Assembly (NCBI GenBank): GCA_012735495.1
Contig: JAAYHD010000050.1
Location: 1-64,000 of the forward strand
Length of the DNA: 64,000 nt
From: Clostridiales bacterium
GTDB taxonomy: Bacteria; Bacillota; Clostridia; Lachnospirales; Lachnospiraceae
Direction: 5' to 3'
The translations under genes and the position numbers were made by a program. The notes below the pieces were generated by a model. The model searched no databases. It had not been told where the DNA came from and saw nothing but the letters and a program-made list of their open reading frames with translations. Positions 1-9,428 of this stretch are shown one piece after another; the first letter of the stretch is position 1, and each line of letters starts with the position of its first letter.

Positions 1-1
1 G

Positions 2-2047
2 AGCAGCTTATTTTACAATGACAGTGTAATTAAGATAAAGGGAATAGGCGAAAAGACCCAGAAGGCCCTTCGAAGGATCGGCATTGAAACGGTGCAGGAT
101 TTGCTTGAGCATTACCCGAGGGGTTATGAGGAGTTTGGCATGCCCATACCCATTGCCCGGGTAACTGAGGGCAGTGTGGCAACAATTGAGGCTTACCTGG
201 GAATCACGCCGAGGCTGAAAAAGGTTCGGAAGCTGCAGATTCTCAATGTCCAGGTTCGGGACAGCTCTGGCACATTGCTGCTTACATGGTTTAACATGCC
301 GTATCTTAAGGATAGGCTTGAGATGGGTAAAAGGTACCTTTTCAGGGGCAAGGTGAAGCTTAAGAACGGCGCACTGGTGATGGAACAGCCCCAGGTTTTT
401 TTTAACAGGGATGATTATTTTCAATTGCTGAATGTGCTGCAGCCAATTTATCCCCTGACCGAAGGAATTACAAACAAGCTGATAATCAAGGCTATGCATG
501 AGGTGCACAACAAGCTTGAGTTTGCAAGGGATTATATTCCCGAAAGGATACGCAAGGAATACTCCCTCATGGACAGGACGAAGGCTTTGAAGGAGATACA
601 TTTTCCCAAGGACAGGGACAGCATGATGAAGGCAAGGCAGCGGCTGGCTTTTGACGAGTTTTTCCTGTATTCCCTAGCCCTTAGAAGAATGAGGGACAAT
701 AAAGCCCTGACCCGTTCCGAGTATCCAATGAAAGAGGTTAAGGAATGCGATGAGCTGATAAGATCCATTCCTTACAGCCTAACAAATGCCCAGCAGTCAG
801 CATGGGCGGAAATTAAAAGCGATATGATATCCGGGCTTTCCATGAACCGGCTTGTCCAGGGTGATGTGGGTTCGGGAAAGACCATACTTGCCGTTCTGGC
901 GATGCTGATGGCGGTAAAAAACGGGTACCAGGCAAGTATTATGGTACCTACGGAGGTACTGGCCAAGCAGCACTATAAATCTATAAGCAGCCTGCTTTCG
1001 GGTTTCGGAGTATCGGTATGCCTGCTTGTCGGATCAATGACAGCCAGGGAAAAGAATGAGGCATATGAAAGAATCAGAGAGAAAAGGGCGGATATTATTG
1101 TAGGAACTCATGCCCTGATACAGGAAAAGGTTGAATACAATGACCTGGCCCTGGTCATTACAGACGAGCAGCACCGCTTTGGGGTCAGGCAGAGGGAAGA
1201 GCTGATGACCAAGGGGAAAAGCCCCCATGTACTGGTCATGAGCGCCACACCCATACCAAGAACCCTGGCTATTATTCTATATGGTGATCTTGACATATCG
1301 GTGGTGGACGAGCTTCCGGCCCAAAGGCTTCCCATTAAGAATTGTGTTGTGGATACAAGCTACAGGCCCGCGGCTTACCGTTTTATTGAAAAGCAGGCGG
1401 CCCGGGGAAGGCAGGCCTATATCATATGCCCTATGGTGGAAGAAAACGAGACGATAGAAGCTGAAAATGTAATGGACTACACCCAGCAGCTTAAGGAAGC
1501 CATGTCCCCCGATATTACAATCGAGTATCTTCACGGGAAGATGAAGCCCAAGGAAAAGAACAGGATTATGGAAAGGTTTGCGGAGGGCAAAATCCAGGTA
1601 CTGGTGTCCACTACGGTGGTCGAGGTTGGGGTAAACGTGCCCAACGCCACCGTAATGATGGTGGAAAATGCCGAAAGGTTCGGCCTGGCGCAGCTTCATC
1701 AGTTAAGGGGAAGAGTAGGCCGGGGTGAGCACCAGTCCTACTGCATATTCGTATGCGGGACAAAAAGCAGGGAAGCCAGGGAAAGGCTTGAGATACTTAA
1801 TAAATCCAATGACGGGTTTTATATTGCAGAAGAGGACCTTAAGCTCAGGGGTCCGGGAGATTTGTTCGGGGTCAGGCAGAGCGGGGATTTGGAGTTCAAG
1901 ATTGGCAATATATATACGGACGCATCCATACTCAAGCTTGCGGCGAAGGCGGCAAAGAGCCTTGACAGTGATGAGGCGGAAAGGATTTTCTCGGAGAACC
2001 CCCATCTTGAGAGCAGGATTTTGAACCAAAACAGCAGGATTTTATAA
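2..2047 (+). CDS. recG: ATP-dependent DNA helicase RecG, 5' end cut by the window edge
   Basis: RecG is the superfamily 2 helicase that remodels stalled replication forks and Holliday junctions. The reading frame is open from base 2, and its first residues (IKIKGIGEKTQKALRRIGI) already match the start of the RecG wedge region, so only a few N-terminal codons are missing. An internal ATG at 92 would delete this conserved part and is rejected. About 681 residues are visible, close to full family length. In order: an OB-fold wedge domain, Walker A GDVGSGKT (near residue 287), the DEQH box, and helicase motif VI in LHQLRGRVGRGEHQSYC. The next gene starts 28 bases downstream on the same strand, so co-transcription with the glycan genes is possible. 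Confidence 0.97.
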   Translation, partial: SSLFYNDSVIKIKGIGEKTQKALRRIGIETVQDLLEHYPRGYEEFGMPIPIARVTEGSVATIEAYLGITPRLKKVRKLQILNVQVRDSSGTLLLTWFNMPYLKDRLEMGKRYLFRGKVKLKNGALVMEQPQVFFNRDDYFQLLNVLQPIYPLTEGITNKLIIKAMHEVHNKLEFARDYIPERIRKEYSLMDRTKALKEIHFPKDRDSMMKARQRLAFDEFFLYSLALRRMRDNKALTRSEYPMKEVKECDELIRSIPYSLTNAQQSAWAEIKSDMISGLSMNRLVQGDVGSGKTILAVLAMLMAVKNGYQASIMVPTEVLAKQHYKSISSLLSGFGVSVCLLVGSMTAREKNEAYERIREKRADIIVGTHALIQEKVEYNDLALVITDEQHRFGVRQREELMTKGKSPHVLVMSATPIPRTLAIILYGDLDISVVDELPAQRLPIKNCVVDTSYRPAAYRFIEKQAARGRQAYIICPMVEENETIEAENVMDYTQQLKEAMSPDITIEYLHGKMKPKEKNRIMERFAEGKIQVLVSTTVVEVGVNVPNATVMMVENAERFGLAQLHQLRGRVGRGEHQSYCIFVCGTKSREARERLEILNKSNDGFYIAEEDLKLRGPGDLFGVRQSGDLEFKIGNIYTDASILKLAAKAAKSLDSDEAERIFSENPHLESRILNQNSRIL

Positions 2048-2075
2048 AATAAATTCTATTAAGTCGAGGGATGCC

Positions 2076-3047
2076 ATGATTACCGTGGAAAAGCCGGTTG
2101 ATAGAACTAAATATTCGCTGTTATCCGTGGTTATTCCTGTATACCAGGAAGGAAGCCACATAAAGAACACGGTTAAAATCATAGAGGACGTACTTATATC
2201 CAATAATATAACGTACGAGTTCATCTTTGTTGACGACGGGTCCACGGATAATACCTTCAGTGAGCTAAAAAGCCTTGCAAGGGACAACTGGAGAGTTTCC
2301 GTCGTCCGCTTAAGCAGGAATTTCGGCAAGGAATCGGCAATCTGCGCAGGGCTGGACTACGCGGCGGGAGACATGATCCTGACTATGGATGCGGATCTTC
2401 AGCATCCCCCGGAGGTCATTCCCGCAATGGTTGATGCATGGCTTAATGAAGGGTATGACGTGGTGGAGGGAGTCAAGCATTCCCGCGGCAAGGAAAATAT
2501 CATTTACAGGGTATGCGCAAAGTTCTTTTACTACATGGTCAACAAATCATCCGATGTCAACCTGGAAAGGGCTTCGGATTTCAAACTCATGGACCGTAAG
2601 GTCGTCGAAGCATGGAAGAAGCTGCCCGAGAGAACTTCATTCTTCAGGGGAATGTCGGCGTGGCTGGGATTTAGGCGAAAGGAAATAGAGTTTGACGTGG
2701 CAAAAAGGGTGGCCGGAAGGAGTAAATGGTCGCTGTTCAGGCTGCTTCGCCTTGCGGCCAATGCCGTTACCTCATATACGACGGTACCGCTCCATTTTAT
2801 CACCCTGCTGGGAGCCGTAATGCTTTTCGGAGCCGTTGTTTTAGGGGTCCAGACATTATATATGAAGCTTTCGGGCAGGGCAGGCAGCGGATTTACGACC
2901 GTCATACTGCTCCAGCTGATAATCGGAAGCGCAATTATGACCAGCCTGGGCATAATCGGTCTGTATTTATCCAAGATATATCATGAGGTCAAGGCAAGGC
3001 CGAGATATATTGTTTCCGAGTATATCAGGGGTGGTGAGGATAAGTGA
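2076..3047 (+). CDS. GT2 family glycosyltransferase, GtrB/polyprenyl-phosphate sugar synthase type
   Basis: This 323-residue protein has an N-terminal GT-A fold and two C-terminal membrane helices (about residues 235-260 and 272-298). That is the architecture of enzymes that move a sugar from a nucleotide donor to undecaprenyl phosphate on the cytoplasmic face. Visible motifs are SVVIPVYQEG, FVDDGSTDNT and the metal-binding DAD in TMDADLQHPPE. A GAGGGATG-type ribosome binding site precedes ATG 2076. The stop codon overlaps the GTG start of the next gene by four bases, which suggests tight translational coupling. Inference: it makes a lipid-linked sugar used by the polytopic proteins of this block. 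The sugar cannot be read from the sequence. Confidence 0.88.
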   Translation: MITVEKPVDRTKYSLLSVVIPVYQEGSHIKNTVKIIEDVLISNNITYEFIFVDDGSTDNTFSELKSLARDNWRVSVVRLSRNFGKESAICAGLDYAAGDMILTMDADLQHPPEVIPAMVDAWLNEGYDVVEGVKHSRGKENIIYRVCAKFFYYMVNKSSDVNLERASDFKLMDRKVVEAWKKLPERTSFFRGMSAWLGFRRKEIEFDVAKRVAGRSKWSLFRLLRLAANAVTSYTTVPLHFITLLGAVMLFGAVVLGVQTLYMKLSGRAGSGFTTVILLQLIIGSAIMTSLGIIGLYLSKIYHEVKARPRYIVSEYIRGGEDK

Positions 3048-5074
3048 CGGGCATTTTGTATTTGCTTTTATGTTTCGGGACAGGCTGGGCTATATGTTCC
3101 TTTGTCATACCGGATCTATATAAGGCTGCATTCCGGTCATATGAGGGAAAACCGATAAAGCTCAGTCCATATATGCTTCTTATCCCGGCATGGTTTGTTA
3201 CCGGGGTGCTGGCCGTAACATGGCCGGTTTACCTGGTTGCCCTGGCATTCTCGAATGCGGGGGAGCCTCTTCTGATCGGCAATTTGGTTGTTATGCCCAT
3301 TGCCCTGTTGTTTGTCATATATGCTTATATCAGGCTTGTTATAATGAAAAGAGGGCCGGGATACCGGCTGCTTTGCAATGACAAAAAAACGGCTGTCATG
3401 GAAGCATTGATTGTCTTTCTTGTTTCGGTTCTGGCAACAGTACTTATGTGGACCACCTTTTATGCCAGGGACGGCCGGCTTAATATCGGCGTATCGGTAT
3501 TCAGCGATTTTTCGCCTCATATAGGAATGATTAGGTCCTTCTCATACGGCAATAACTTTCCCACCTCGTATTCCCATTATGCCGGGGAGGACATCAAGTA
3601 CCATTTCATGTTCCAGTTCCTTGCCGGGAACCTGGAGTTTTTAGGATTAAGAATTGATTATGCGTTCAACCTTCCCAGCATGCTGAGCTTTATCAGCGCT
3701 TTCATGCTGCTTTACGTGCTTGCCGTTAAAATTACGGGCAGAATGCTTACCGGGGGCCTTGCCCTGTGGTTCTTCGCCTTCAGAAGCGGCAAGGCATTGT
3801 TTGAATATATTTCGGAAATACCGAAGGGTGTAAGCATATGGGAGACGCTGGCCATCAACACCGATTTTATCGGCAAGACAACCCATGAGGACTGGGGCTT
3901 GTGGAACCTGAATGTTTACTGCAATCAGAGGCATTTTGCCTTCGGGCTTTCGGTGATGTTCTTTTTAATTATTATGTTTTTACCGCATCTGTATGAAATG
4001 ATTGATGCTCTTCAGAGAAAAAAAGGCTTTTCGAATAAAACCAGGCATATTTTCTTTTCCGGGCAGGGCTGGAAGATCGGGAATGTGCGATACCCGGTCT
4101 TTCTGGGGATACTGCTTGGAAGCCTGGCTTTTTTCCACGGCTCGGCCGTTATCGGGTGCCTGCTTGTGTTATTTGTCATAGCAATACTTGCCACCAGGAG
4201 ACTGGAATTCCTTATTACGGCGGTTATAACGGTTCTTCTTTCAACGCTTCAGTCAAGCTGCTTTATAAACGGGACCGCGGTAAAACCGGAGTTTTTATTC
4301 GGATTTATTGCGCAGAACAAGACATTATTCGGAGTGCTTTCGTATCTTGACCGGCTGCTTGGCGTCCTAATACCGGTTATAATAATTGCGTTCATATTCG
4401 GCGACACGGTTCACCGTTTTCTTATTACGGCATTTGCCGCGCAGTTGATTTTTGCGTTCACAGTATCACTAACAGTCGATGTAACAGTTAATCATAAATA
4501 TGTCATGATGAGCTGTATTTTGCTCGGGATTTTTTCCGCGCTGCTGGTGACACGCATGCTTGAAAGCAGGAAAGCGGCGGTTGGAATTGCTGCGGCGGCC
4601 TTGATAATTATGCTGTCCGCTACCGGCATATATGATTTTACTACCGTGATTAGGAAAAACTCCAGGATAGGCCCGATAGTGCTTAATATGGATGACCCCC
4701 TTACTGAGTTTGTCATTAATAACAGCGATTCCAGGGATATCTTCCTTACCGGGGCTTATTCCATCAACCAGGTGGTTTTTGGAGGAGCAATGCTCTACCA
4801 GGGACACCAGTATTATGCCTGGTCCGCAGGATATGATACTTATTACAGGGATATCATGGTCCGCAGGATGTTTGAGGCACAGACTCCCGAGGAACTGGAT
4901 GAATTGGTTAAGGAGAACAACATCAGCTTCATAATAATAGACAGCGTCAGTCGTGAAAGCGACGATTATATTCTAAACGAGGATAATATCCGCGCCACCT
5001 ATGAATGCGTATATGAAGCGGGTGAAGGATATTCAAATGTAGCGGTGTTTGATACCAGCAAAAGAATATATTAG
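3044..5074 (+). CDS. Large polytopic membrane protein, GT-C glycosyltransferase-like
   Basis: This 676-residue protein has many hydrophobic helices up to about residue 535 and then a soluble C-terminal domain of about 140 residues. The first large outside loop carries FSDFSPHIGMIRSF (from about residue 153), an acidic loop of the kind GT-C enzymes use to handle lipid-phosphate sugars. KYHFMFQFLAGN follows. The C-terminal part contains GHQYYAWSAGYDTYYRD and ends in ENNISFIIIDSVSRE. It starts at GTG 3044, inside the stop of the preceding GT2 gene, with GGTGAGG upstream. I cannot name a characterised family; a GT-C transferase or flippase-coupled transferase using the product of gene 2076 is the most likely role. 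See gene 6951 for a protein of similar design. Confidence 0.6.
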   Translation: MTGILYLLLCFGTGWAICSFVIPDLYKAAFRSYEGKPIKLSPYMLLIPAWFVTGVLAVTWPVYLVALAFSNAGEPLLIGNLVVMPIALLFVIYAYIRLVIMKRGPGYRLLCNDKKTAVMEALIVFLVSVLATVLMWTTFYARDGRLNIGVSVFSDFSPHIGMIRSFSYGNNFPTSYSHYAGEDIKYHFMFQFLAGNLEFLGLRIDYAFNLPSMLSFISAFMLLYVLAVKITGRMLTGGLALWFFAFRSGKALFEYISEIPKGVSIWETLAINTDFIGKTTHEDWGLWNLNVYCNQRHFAFGLSVMFFLIIMFLPHLYEMIDALQRKKGFSNKTRHIFFSGQGWKIGNVRYPVFLGILLGSLAFFHGSAVIGCLLVLFVIAILATRRLEFLITAVITVLLSTLQSSCFINGTAVKPEFLFGFIAQNKTLFGVLSYLDRLLGVLIPVIIIAFIFGDTVHRFLITAFAAQLIFAFTVSLTVDVTVNHKYVMMSCILLGIFSALLVTRMLESRKAAVGIAAAALIIMLSATGIYDFTTVIRKNSRIGPIVLNMDDPLTEFVINNSDSRDIFLTGAYSINQVVFGGAMLYQGHQYYAWSAGYDTYYRDIMVRRMFEAQTPEELDELVKENNISFIIIDSVSRESDDYILNEDNIRATYECVYEAGEGYSNVAVFDTSKRIY

Positions 5075-5087
5075 GAGGAATCATAAT

Positions 5088-6191
5088 ATGAAGTTCAAAT
5101 ATGTGGTTGTCGGTGCCGGGCTTGCAGGCCTGACTGTTGCTGAAAGGATAGCCAGCGAGCTCGATGAGAAGGTACTGGTTATTGAAAAGAGAAACCATAT
5201 CGGCGGTAATGTCTATGATTCATACAACGAAGACGGGATTCTGATCCATAATTACGGGCCTCATATATTCCACACGAGCGACAGGGATGTATACTTATAC
5301 CTGTCCAGGTTCACCCAGTGGAACGACTACCAGCACAAGGTACTGGCATATGTGGACGGCAACCTGGTTCCTTTGCCTATTACGGTTGAGACCGTAAACA
5401 AGCTGTACAACCTGAACCTTGACTGTTCCCAGCTGGAAGGTTTTCTTAAGGACAAGGCTGAAAAGCTTGACGAAATCAAGACCAGCAGGGATGTGGCCTT
5501 AAGCAAGGTGGGCAGGGACATCTATGAGAAAATTTTTGAGAATTACACCAAAAAGCAGTGGGGTGTCGATCCTGCGGAGCTGGATACCTCGGTCATTTCG
5601 AGAATACCCGTAAGGTATAACAGGGATACCAGGTATTTTGCCGACAGGTACCAGGGAATGCCGCGGCACGGCTATGCAAGGATGTGCGAGAATATGGCGG
5701 CAAATAAAAATATAAAGATAATGCTCAACACCGATTACAAGGAGATAATCGGCCTGATTGAGTACGATATCCTGTTCTATACGGGACCGGTTGATTATTT
5801 CTATGACTATAAGCACGGAAGGCTGTCATACAGAAGCATCCGGTTTGAATTCGAGACCGTTGATAAGGAGGAATACCAGGAGGCTCCTGTGGTGAACTAT
5901 CCCAACGATTATGATTTTACCCGTATCACCGAGTTTAAAAAACTCACATGGCAGAAGCACGGCAAGACAACGATCTGCAAGGAATACCCTTGTTCGGAAG
6001 GTGAACCTTACTATCCGTTCCCTACGAAGGAATGCAAGGCCGTTTATGCCCTGTACGAAGAGGAGATGAAGAAGGAAAGGAATGTGATTTTCCTGGGACG
6101 CCTTGCCGAGTACAGGTATTACAACATGGATGCCGTGGTAAGAAGGGCATTGGACGTATTTGAAGAGGTCAAAAACCGGTATGAAGGATAA
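5088..6191 (+). CDS. glf: UDP-galactopyranose mutase
   Basis: Glf is a flavoenzyme that interconverts UDP-galactopyranose and UDP-galactofuranose, the donor for bacterial surface galactofuranose. The 367-residue product shows the FAD-binding motif VVVGAGLAGLTVAERIA at the very N-terminus, then EKRNHIGGNVYD and YGPHIFHTSD, all typical of Glf. Residues such as R in IPVRYNRDTRYF and YPNDYDFTRITEFK in the second half also match the family. ATG 5088 is preferred over an in-frame ATG at 5049, because AGGAGG lies just upstream of 5088 and the FAD motif begins there. The gene is 13 bases downstream of 3044-5074. Its presence marks the block as likely making a galactofuranose-containing glycan. Confidence 0.96.
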   Translation: MKFKYVVVGAGLAGLTVAERIASELDEKVLVIEKRNHIGGNVYDSYNEDGILIHNYGPHIFHTSDRDVYLYLSRFTQWNDYQHKVLAYVDGNLVPLPITVETVNKLYNLNLDCSQLEGFLKDKAEKLDEIKTSRDVALSKVGRDIYEKIFENYTKKQWGVDPAELDTSVISRIPVRYNRDTRYFADRYQGMPRHGYARMCENMAANKNIKIMLNTDYKEIIGLIEYDILFYTGPVDYFYDYKHGRLSYRSIRFEFETVDKEEYQEAPVVNYPNDYDFTRITEFKKLTWQKHGKTTICKEYPCSEGEPYYPFPTKECKAVYALYEEEMKKERNVIFLGRLAEYRYYNMDAVVRRALDVFEEVKNRYEG

Positions 6192-6212
6192 CGGTTTAAA
6201 AAGGAGATTATC

Positions 6213-6932
6213 GTGGACAAATTATATATAATTATTCCGGCATATAATGAAGAGGTAAACATAGAATCCGTTGTTAATGACTGGTATCCGATAGTGGAAA
6301 GGATCGGCAGCGGCAGCAGGCTGGTGGTTATCGACGACGGAAGCAAGGATTCCACCTACGGTATTCTTAAAGAAATGGCCAAGACCCGCGAATTCCTTGA
6401 GCCCATCACCAAGGCTAATGAAGGGCACGGAGCCACCGTGCTGTTTGGCTACCGGTATGCGGTGGAGCAGGGAGCGGATTATGTGTTTCAGACTGATTCC
6501 GACGGGCAGACCGTTTCCGATGAGTTCTGGGCCTTCTGGGAAGACAGGGAAAAATGGGACATGGTGATAGGTTTCAGGAAGGGAAGAAAGGACGGCTTCA
6601 GGAGAATATTTGTAACAAAGGTTCTAAAGCTTGTGCTGTGGCTGTGCTTTCACGTGAATGTCAGGGATGCCAACACCCCGTTTCGGTTAATGAAGGGATC
6701 GGTCCTTAAGGAGCAGCTTCCCCTTGTCCCCGATGGATACTACCTGTCAAACGCTTTGCTATCAGTTATATACGCAAGAAGAGAGCTTAAGGTTCTTTAT
6801 AAGCCGATAACCTTCAGGCCCAGGCAGGGTGGGGTAAACTCCATCAATATGAAGAAAATATTCAAGATAGGAAAACGCGCATTCGGCGATTTTATGAAAA
6901 TCAACCGGATTTTTAAAAATGAAAATATATAA
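6213..6932 (+). CDS. GT2 family glycosyltransferase, Dpm1-like without C-terminal membrane pair
   Basis: This is a 239-residue GT-A fold glycosyltransferase. Motifs are LYIIIPAYNEEVNI at the N-terminus, VVIDDGSKDST and the DxD-type DSDGQ. A later DANTPFRLMKG resembles the conserved segment of dolichyl- or polyprenyl-phosphate sugar synthases. Unlike the protein at 2076 it lacks a clear pair of C-terminal transmembrane helices, although VTKVLKLVLWLCF could dip into the membrane. The start is GTG 6213 with AAGGAG six bases upstream. It lies 21 bases after glf and 18 before the DUF2298 gene, in the same direction. Two GT2 enzymes plus two polytopic proteins suggest two donor-acceptor pairs in one pathway; this is inference. 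Confidence 0.85.
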   Translation: MDKLYIIIPAYNEEVNIESVVNDWYPIVERIGSGSRLVVIDDGSKDSTYGILKEMAKTREFLEPITKANEGHGATVLFGYRYAVEQGADYVFQTDSDGQTVSDEFWAFWEDREKWDMVIGFRKGRKDGFRRIFVTKVLKLVLWLCFHVNVRDANTPFRLMKGSVLKEQLPLVPDGYYLSNALLSVIYARRELKVLYKPITFRPRQGGVNSINMKKIFKIGKRAFGDFMKINRIFKNENI

Positions 6933-6950
6933 AACCGGAGGGTTGCCAAA

Positions 6951-9290
6951 GTGGGCATAATATTTCTGGCGGGAGAGCATAATCTTACGGATACATTTTT
7001 GCTTGGGAAGGACATGCTGCCATTTATGCAGTGGTGGCTGACTGTATTCATACTGGGTATTATTTTTATGCCTTTATCCGGACTGCTGTTCTCGAAGCTG
7101 TGCGATAAAGGGTACCTTTTTTCCAAGGTCGTAGGAATAGCCGTCTCGGGTTATATAATGTGGTTTATGTCCTCCGTGAAAATCATGAAATTTACAGCCG
7201 TTTCCTGCGTCATTTCCGCCGGAATCGGGCTTGTTATCAACATTTTGATCCTTCTTTTCTTTAAGTTCTTGTATAAATCGGATGAAAAACCGGCACAGTA
7301 CGATAAGAACCTTTTATCGGCCTGTTTTAATAAAAAGACCGTCAGGTTCTTCATTTTTGAAGAGCTGATGTTCTTTTCGCTTTTTATGTTTTTCACTTAC
7401 ATCAGGTGCTTTAAGCCCTATGCTTACGGCACGGAAAAGTTCATGGACTACGGCTTTATGACCACAATGATGAGAAGCGACTACATGCCGCCGCAGGATT
7501 TCTGGTTCAGCGGAACGAAACTGAACTATTATTATGTAGGGCAATTCATGGCTGCCTTTTTAACAAGGCTTTCATTTGTCAATGTATCGCACGGGTATAA
7601 CCTGATGCTTATGATGGTGGCGGCATTCGGTTTTGTACTCCCGTTTTCATTGGGATATAATCTCATACATAGGTATGGCAGGACGAAAGCAAGGCAATCC
7701 GGATTTTTTGCAGGCGTGGGAGGATTGCTTGCCGGTGCCGCGGTTTGTCTGGCCGGGAACATGCATTATCCCATATACGGCCTTATAATTCCGACCATCA
7801 GGAAGCTTGCGGGCAAGGAAAACGTAACCTATCATTACTGGTTCCCCGATGCAACCAGGTATATCGGATATGACCCGGAGACTCATGACAAGACAATCCA
7901 TGAATTTCCGGCATATTCATTTGTGCTTGGTGACCTGCATGCCCATGTTATAAATATCATGTTTGTGCTTACCGTGCTGGCCATCCTGCTTTCCTGGCTG
8001 TATGACCAGACGGACAGGTACCGCAGCAGCAAGACGATAGAGGGAGAAGTCTTAGATCCACGCATTATCATGCTTGCATTCTTTATCGGGCTTTTCCATA
8101 CCACTAATTATTGGGATTACCCGATATATTACGTGGTATCGGGAGCAATAATACTGTTTTCAAATATGATAACATACCATTTTAAAATCAAAGCATACGT
8201 GCTTACGGCCATCCAGGGGCTGTTCGTAATCTCCCTGGCTAAGCTGTTTGCGCTGCTGTTTACACTAAACTTTGATAAAATATCAGGTACGGTTCGGATT
8301 GCTGAAAACCACACACCGTTTTACCAGTACATGGTCCTGTGGGGACTGCCCCTGTTTACGGTGATATTCTATATTTCAACAAGCATATACGACCATGCGA
8401 CAGACAGAAAGAGGCCAAAAAAAGTTAAGCTGAAATCAAGATTCAAAAGCGCGGGAAGGGCGATAGCCGATTACATGAGCCGCCTTTCCGAGACGGACCT
8501 GTATATCATAACGATAGGCCTGTGCGCCATCGGACTGATATTCCTTCCCGAAGTAGTTTATGTCGAGGATATCTACTCGGGGGATTATAAAAGGGCAAAT
8601 ACCATGTTCAAGCTGACCTACCAGGCCTTCATTATGTTCGGCATCTGCTTCGGGTATATCTATGTCAGGGTTATTCATTATGCCAGGGAAAAGGCCAGAA
8701 AAACGCTGACGGCCGTCTCATTCGCGCTATTCTGCCTGACCCTGCTGTATCCAGTTCCCGCGGTCAAGGGATGGTATAATAATATCTTTGACAGGAGCGG
8801 GTTTAAGGGTGTTGATGCGACGCTGTTCTTGGAGAAGGATTTTAAGGACGACTTACTTGCAATAAAATGGCTCAATGAAAATATAACCGGGACCCCCGTG
8901 GTCCTGGAGGCGAACGGCCTAAGCTACACGGAATACCAACGGGTATCGGTTCTTACAGGGCTTCCTACGGTCCTGGGATGGTATACCCATGAGCAGCTGT
9001 GGAAATCCCAGCCCGGCCTCAGCGATAAGATGGTCACTTCAAGGCTTAACGAACGCGCCGGGGATATTGAAACAATATATACTTCCGATGATGTGAAGGT
9101 TGTAAGGGAGTTAATAAATAAGTATGGCATTTCATATATATATGTAGGGCAGTTGGAGGAAAATAAATACGGGCGGATAAATCATGAGCTGATAAAGAGC
9201 CTGGGAGAGGTGGTATTTGAAAATCCTGATACGGACGAATACCTGTATAAAACATATATTGTAAGGATAGACGGTCAAAATGCCAATTAA
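6951..9290 (+). CDS. DUF2298 ('YYY') family polytopic membrane protein
   Basis: This 779-residue protein has roughly a dozen or more membrane helices. The region YGTEKFMDYGFM (from about residue 158), then RSDYMPPQDFWFSGTKLNYYY, matches the hallmark of the DUF2298 or Chlor_Arch_YYY family, named after its YYY motif. That family is known mainly from archaea and Chloroflexi and is suspected to be GT-C-like; no reaction has been shown as far as I know. HEFPAYSFVLGDLHAHV is another conserved acidic/histidine segment likely to lie outside the membrane. The C-terminal soluble part contains GLPTVLGWYTHEQLW and NKYGISYIYVGQLEE. The start is GTG 6951 with CGGAGGG upstream. It is the last gene of the glycan block. 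Confidence 0.85.
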   Translation: MGIIFLAGEHNLTDTFLLGKDMLPFMQWWLTVFILGIIFMPLSGLLFSKLCDKGYLFSKVVGIAVSGYIMWFMSSVKIMKFTAVSCVISAGIGLVINILILLFFKFLYKSDEKPAQYDKNLLSACFNKKTVRFFIFEELMFFSLFMFFTYIRCFKPYAYGTEKFMDYGFMTTMMRSDYMPPQDFWFSGTKLNYYYVGQFMAAFLTRLSFVNVSHGYNLMLMMVAAFGFVLPFSLGYNLIHRYGRTKARQSGFFAGVGGLLAGAAVCLAGNMHYPIYGLIIPTIRKLAGKENVTYHYWFPDATRYIGYDPETHDKTIHEFPAYSFVLGDLHAHVINIMFVLTVLAILLSWLYDQTDRYRSSKTIEGEVLDPRIIMLAFFIGLFHTTNYWDYPIYYVVSGAIILFSNMITYHFKIKAYVLTAIQGLFVISLAKLFALLFTLNFDKISGTVRIAENHTPFYQYMVLWGLPLFTVIFYISTSIYDHATDRKRPKKVKLKSRFKSAGRAIADYMSRLSETDLYIITIGLCAIGLIFLPEVVYVEDIYSGDYKRANTMFKLTYQAFIMFGICFGYIYVRVIHYAREKARKTLTAVSFALFCLTLLYPVPAVKGWYNNIFDRSGFKGVDATLFLEKDFKDDLLAIKWLNENITGTPVVLEANGLSYTEYQRVSVLTGLPTVLGWYTHEQLWKSQPGLSDKMVTSRLNERAGDIETIYTSDDVKVVRELINKYGISYIYVGQLEENKYGRINHELIKSLGEVVFENPDTDEYLYKTYIVRIDGQNAN

Positions 9291-9293
9291 ATA

Positions 9294-9322
9294 TTGACAT
9301 CTTTTTGTCAAGAGTTTATTAT
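9294..9322 (+). promoter_or_regulatory. Sigma-A-type promoter overlapping an inverted repeat, upstream of citrate synthase
   Basis: TTGACA at 9294-9299 and TATTAT at 9317-9322 are separated by 17 bases. The -35 box is the left arm of an inverted repeat, TTGACA-6-TGTCAA (9294-9311), which could be an operator. Transcription would start near 9329 and give a leader of about 190 bases before ATG 9518. Confidence 0.7.
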
Positions 9323-9391
9323 TTTAATATATTAACGCTGTATCATAATGCAATAATCAATCTGCTTATATATTTATCTATTTCAAATATT

Positions 9392-9428
9392 ACAGGCAGC
9401 TGCCTATAACGACATCTGCCTGTTTTAT
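9392..9428 (+). terminator. Terminator- or attenuator-like hairpin in the citrate synthase leader
   Basis: ACAGGCAG (9392-9399) pairs with CTGCCTGT (9416-9423) across a 16-base loop and is followed by TTTTAT. The left arm can alternatively fold with the bases just after it, because GGCAGCTGCC (9395-9404) is self-complementary, so two exclusive structures are possible. It lies downstream of the 9294 promoter and could end transcripts of the glycan block, attenuate the citrate synthase transcript, or both. A second small repeat, CCAATT (9463-9468) with AATTGG (9480-9485), lies closer to the gene. Confidence 0.45.
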
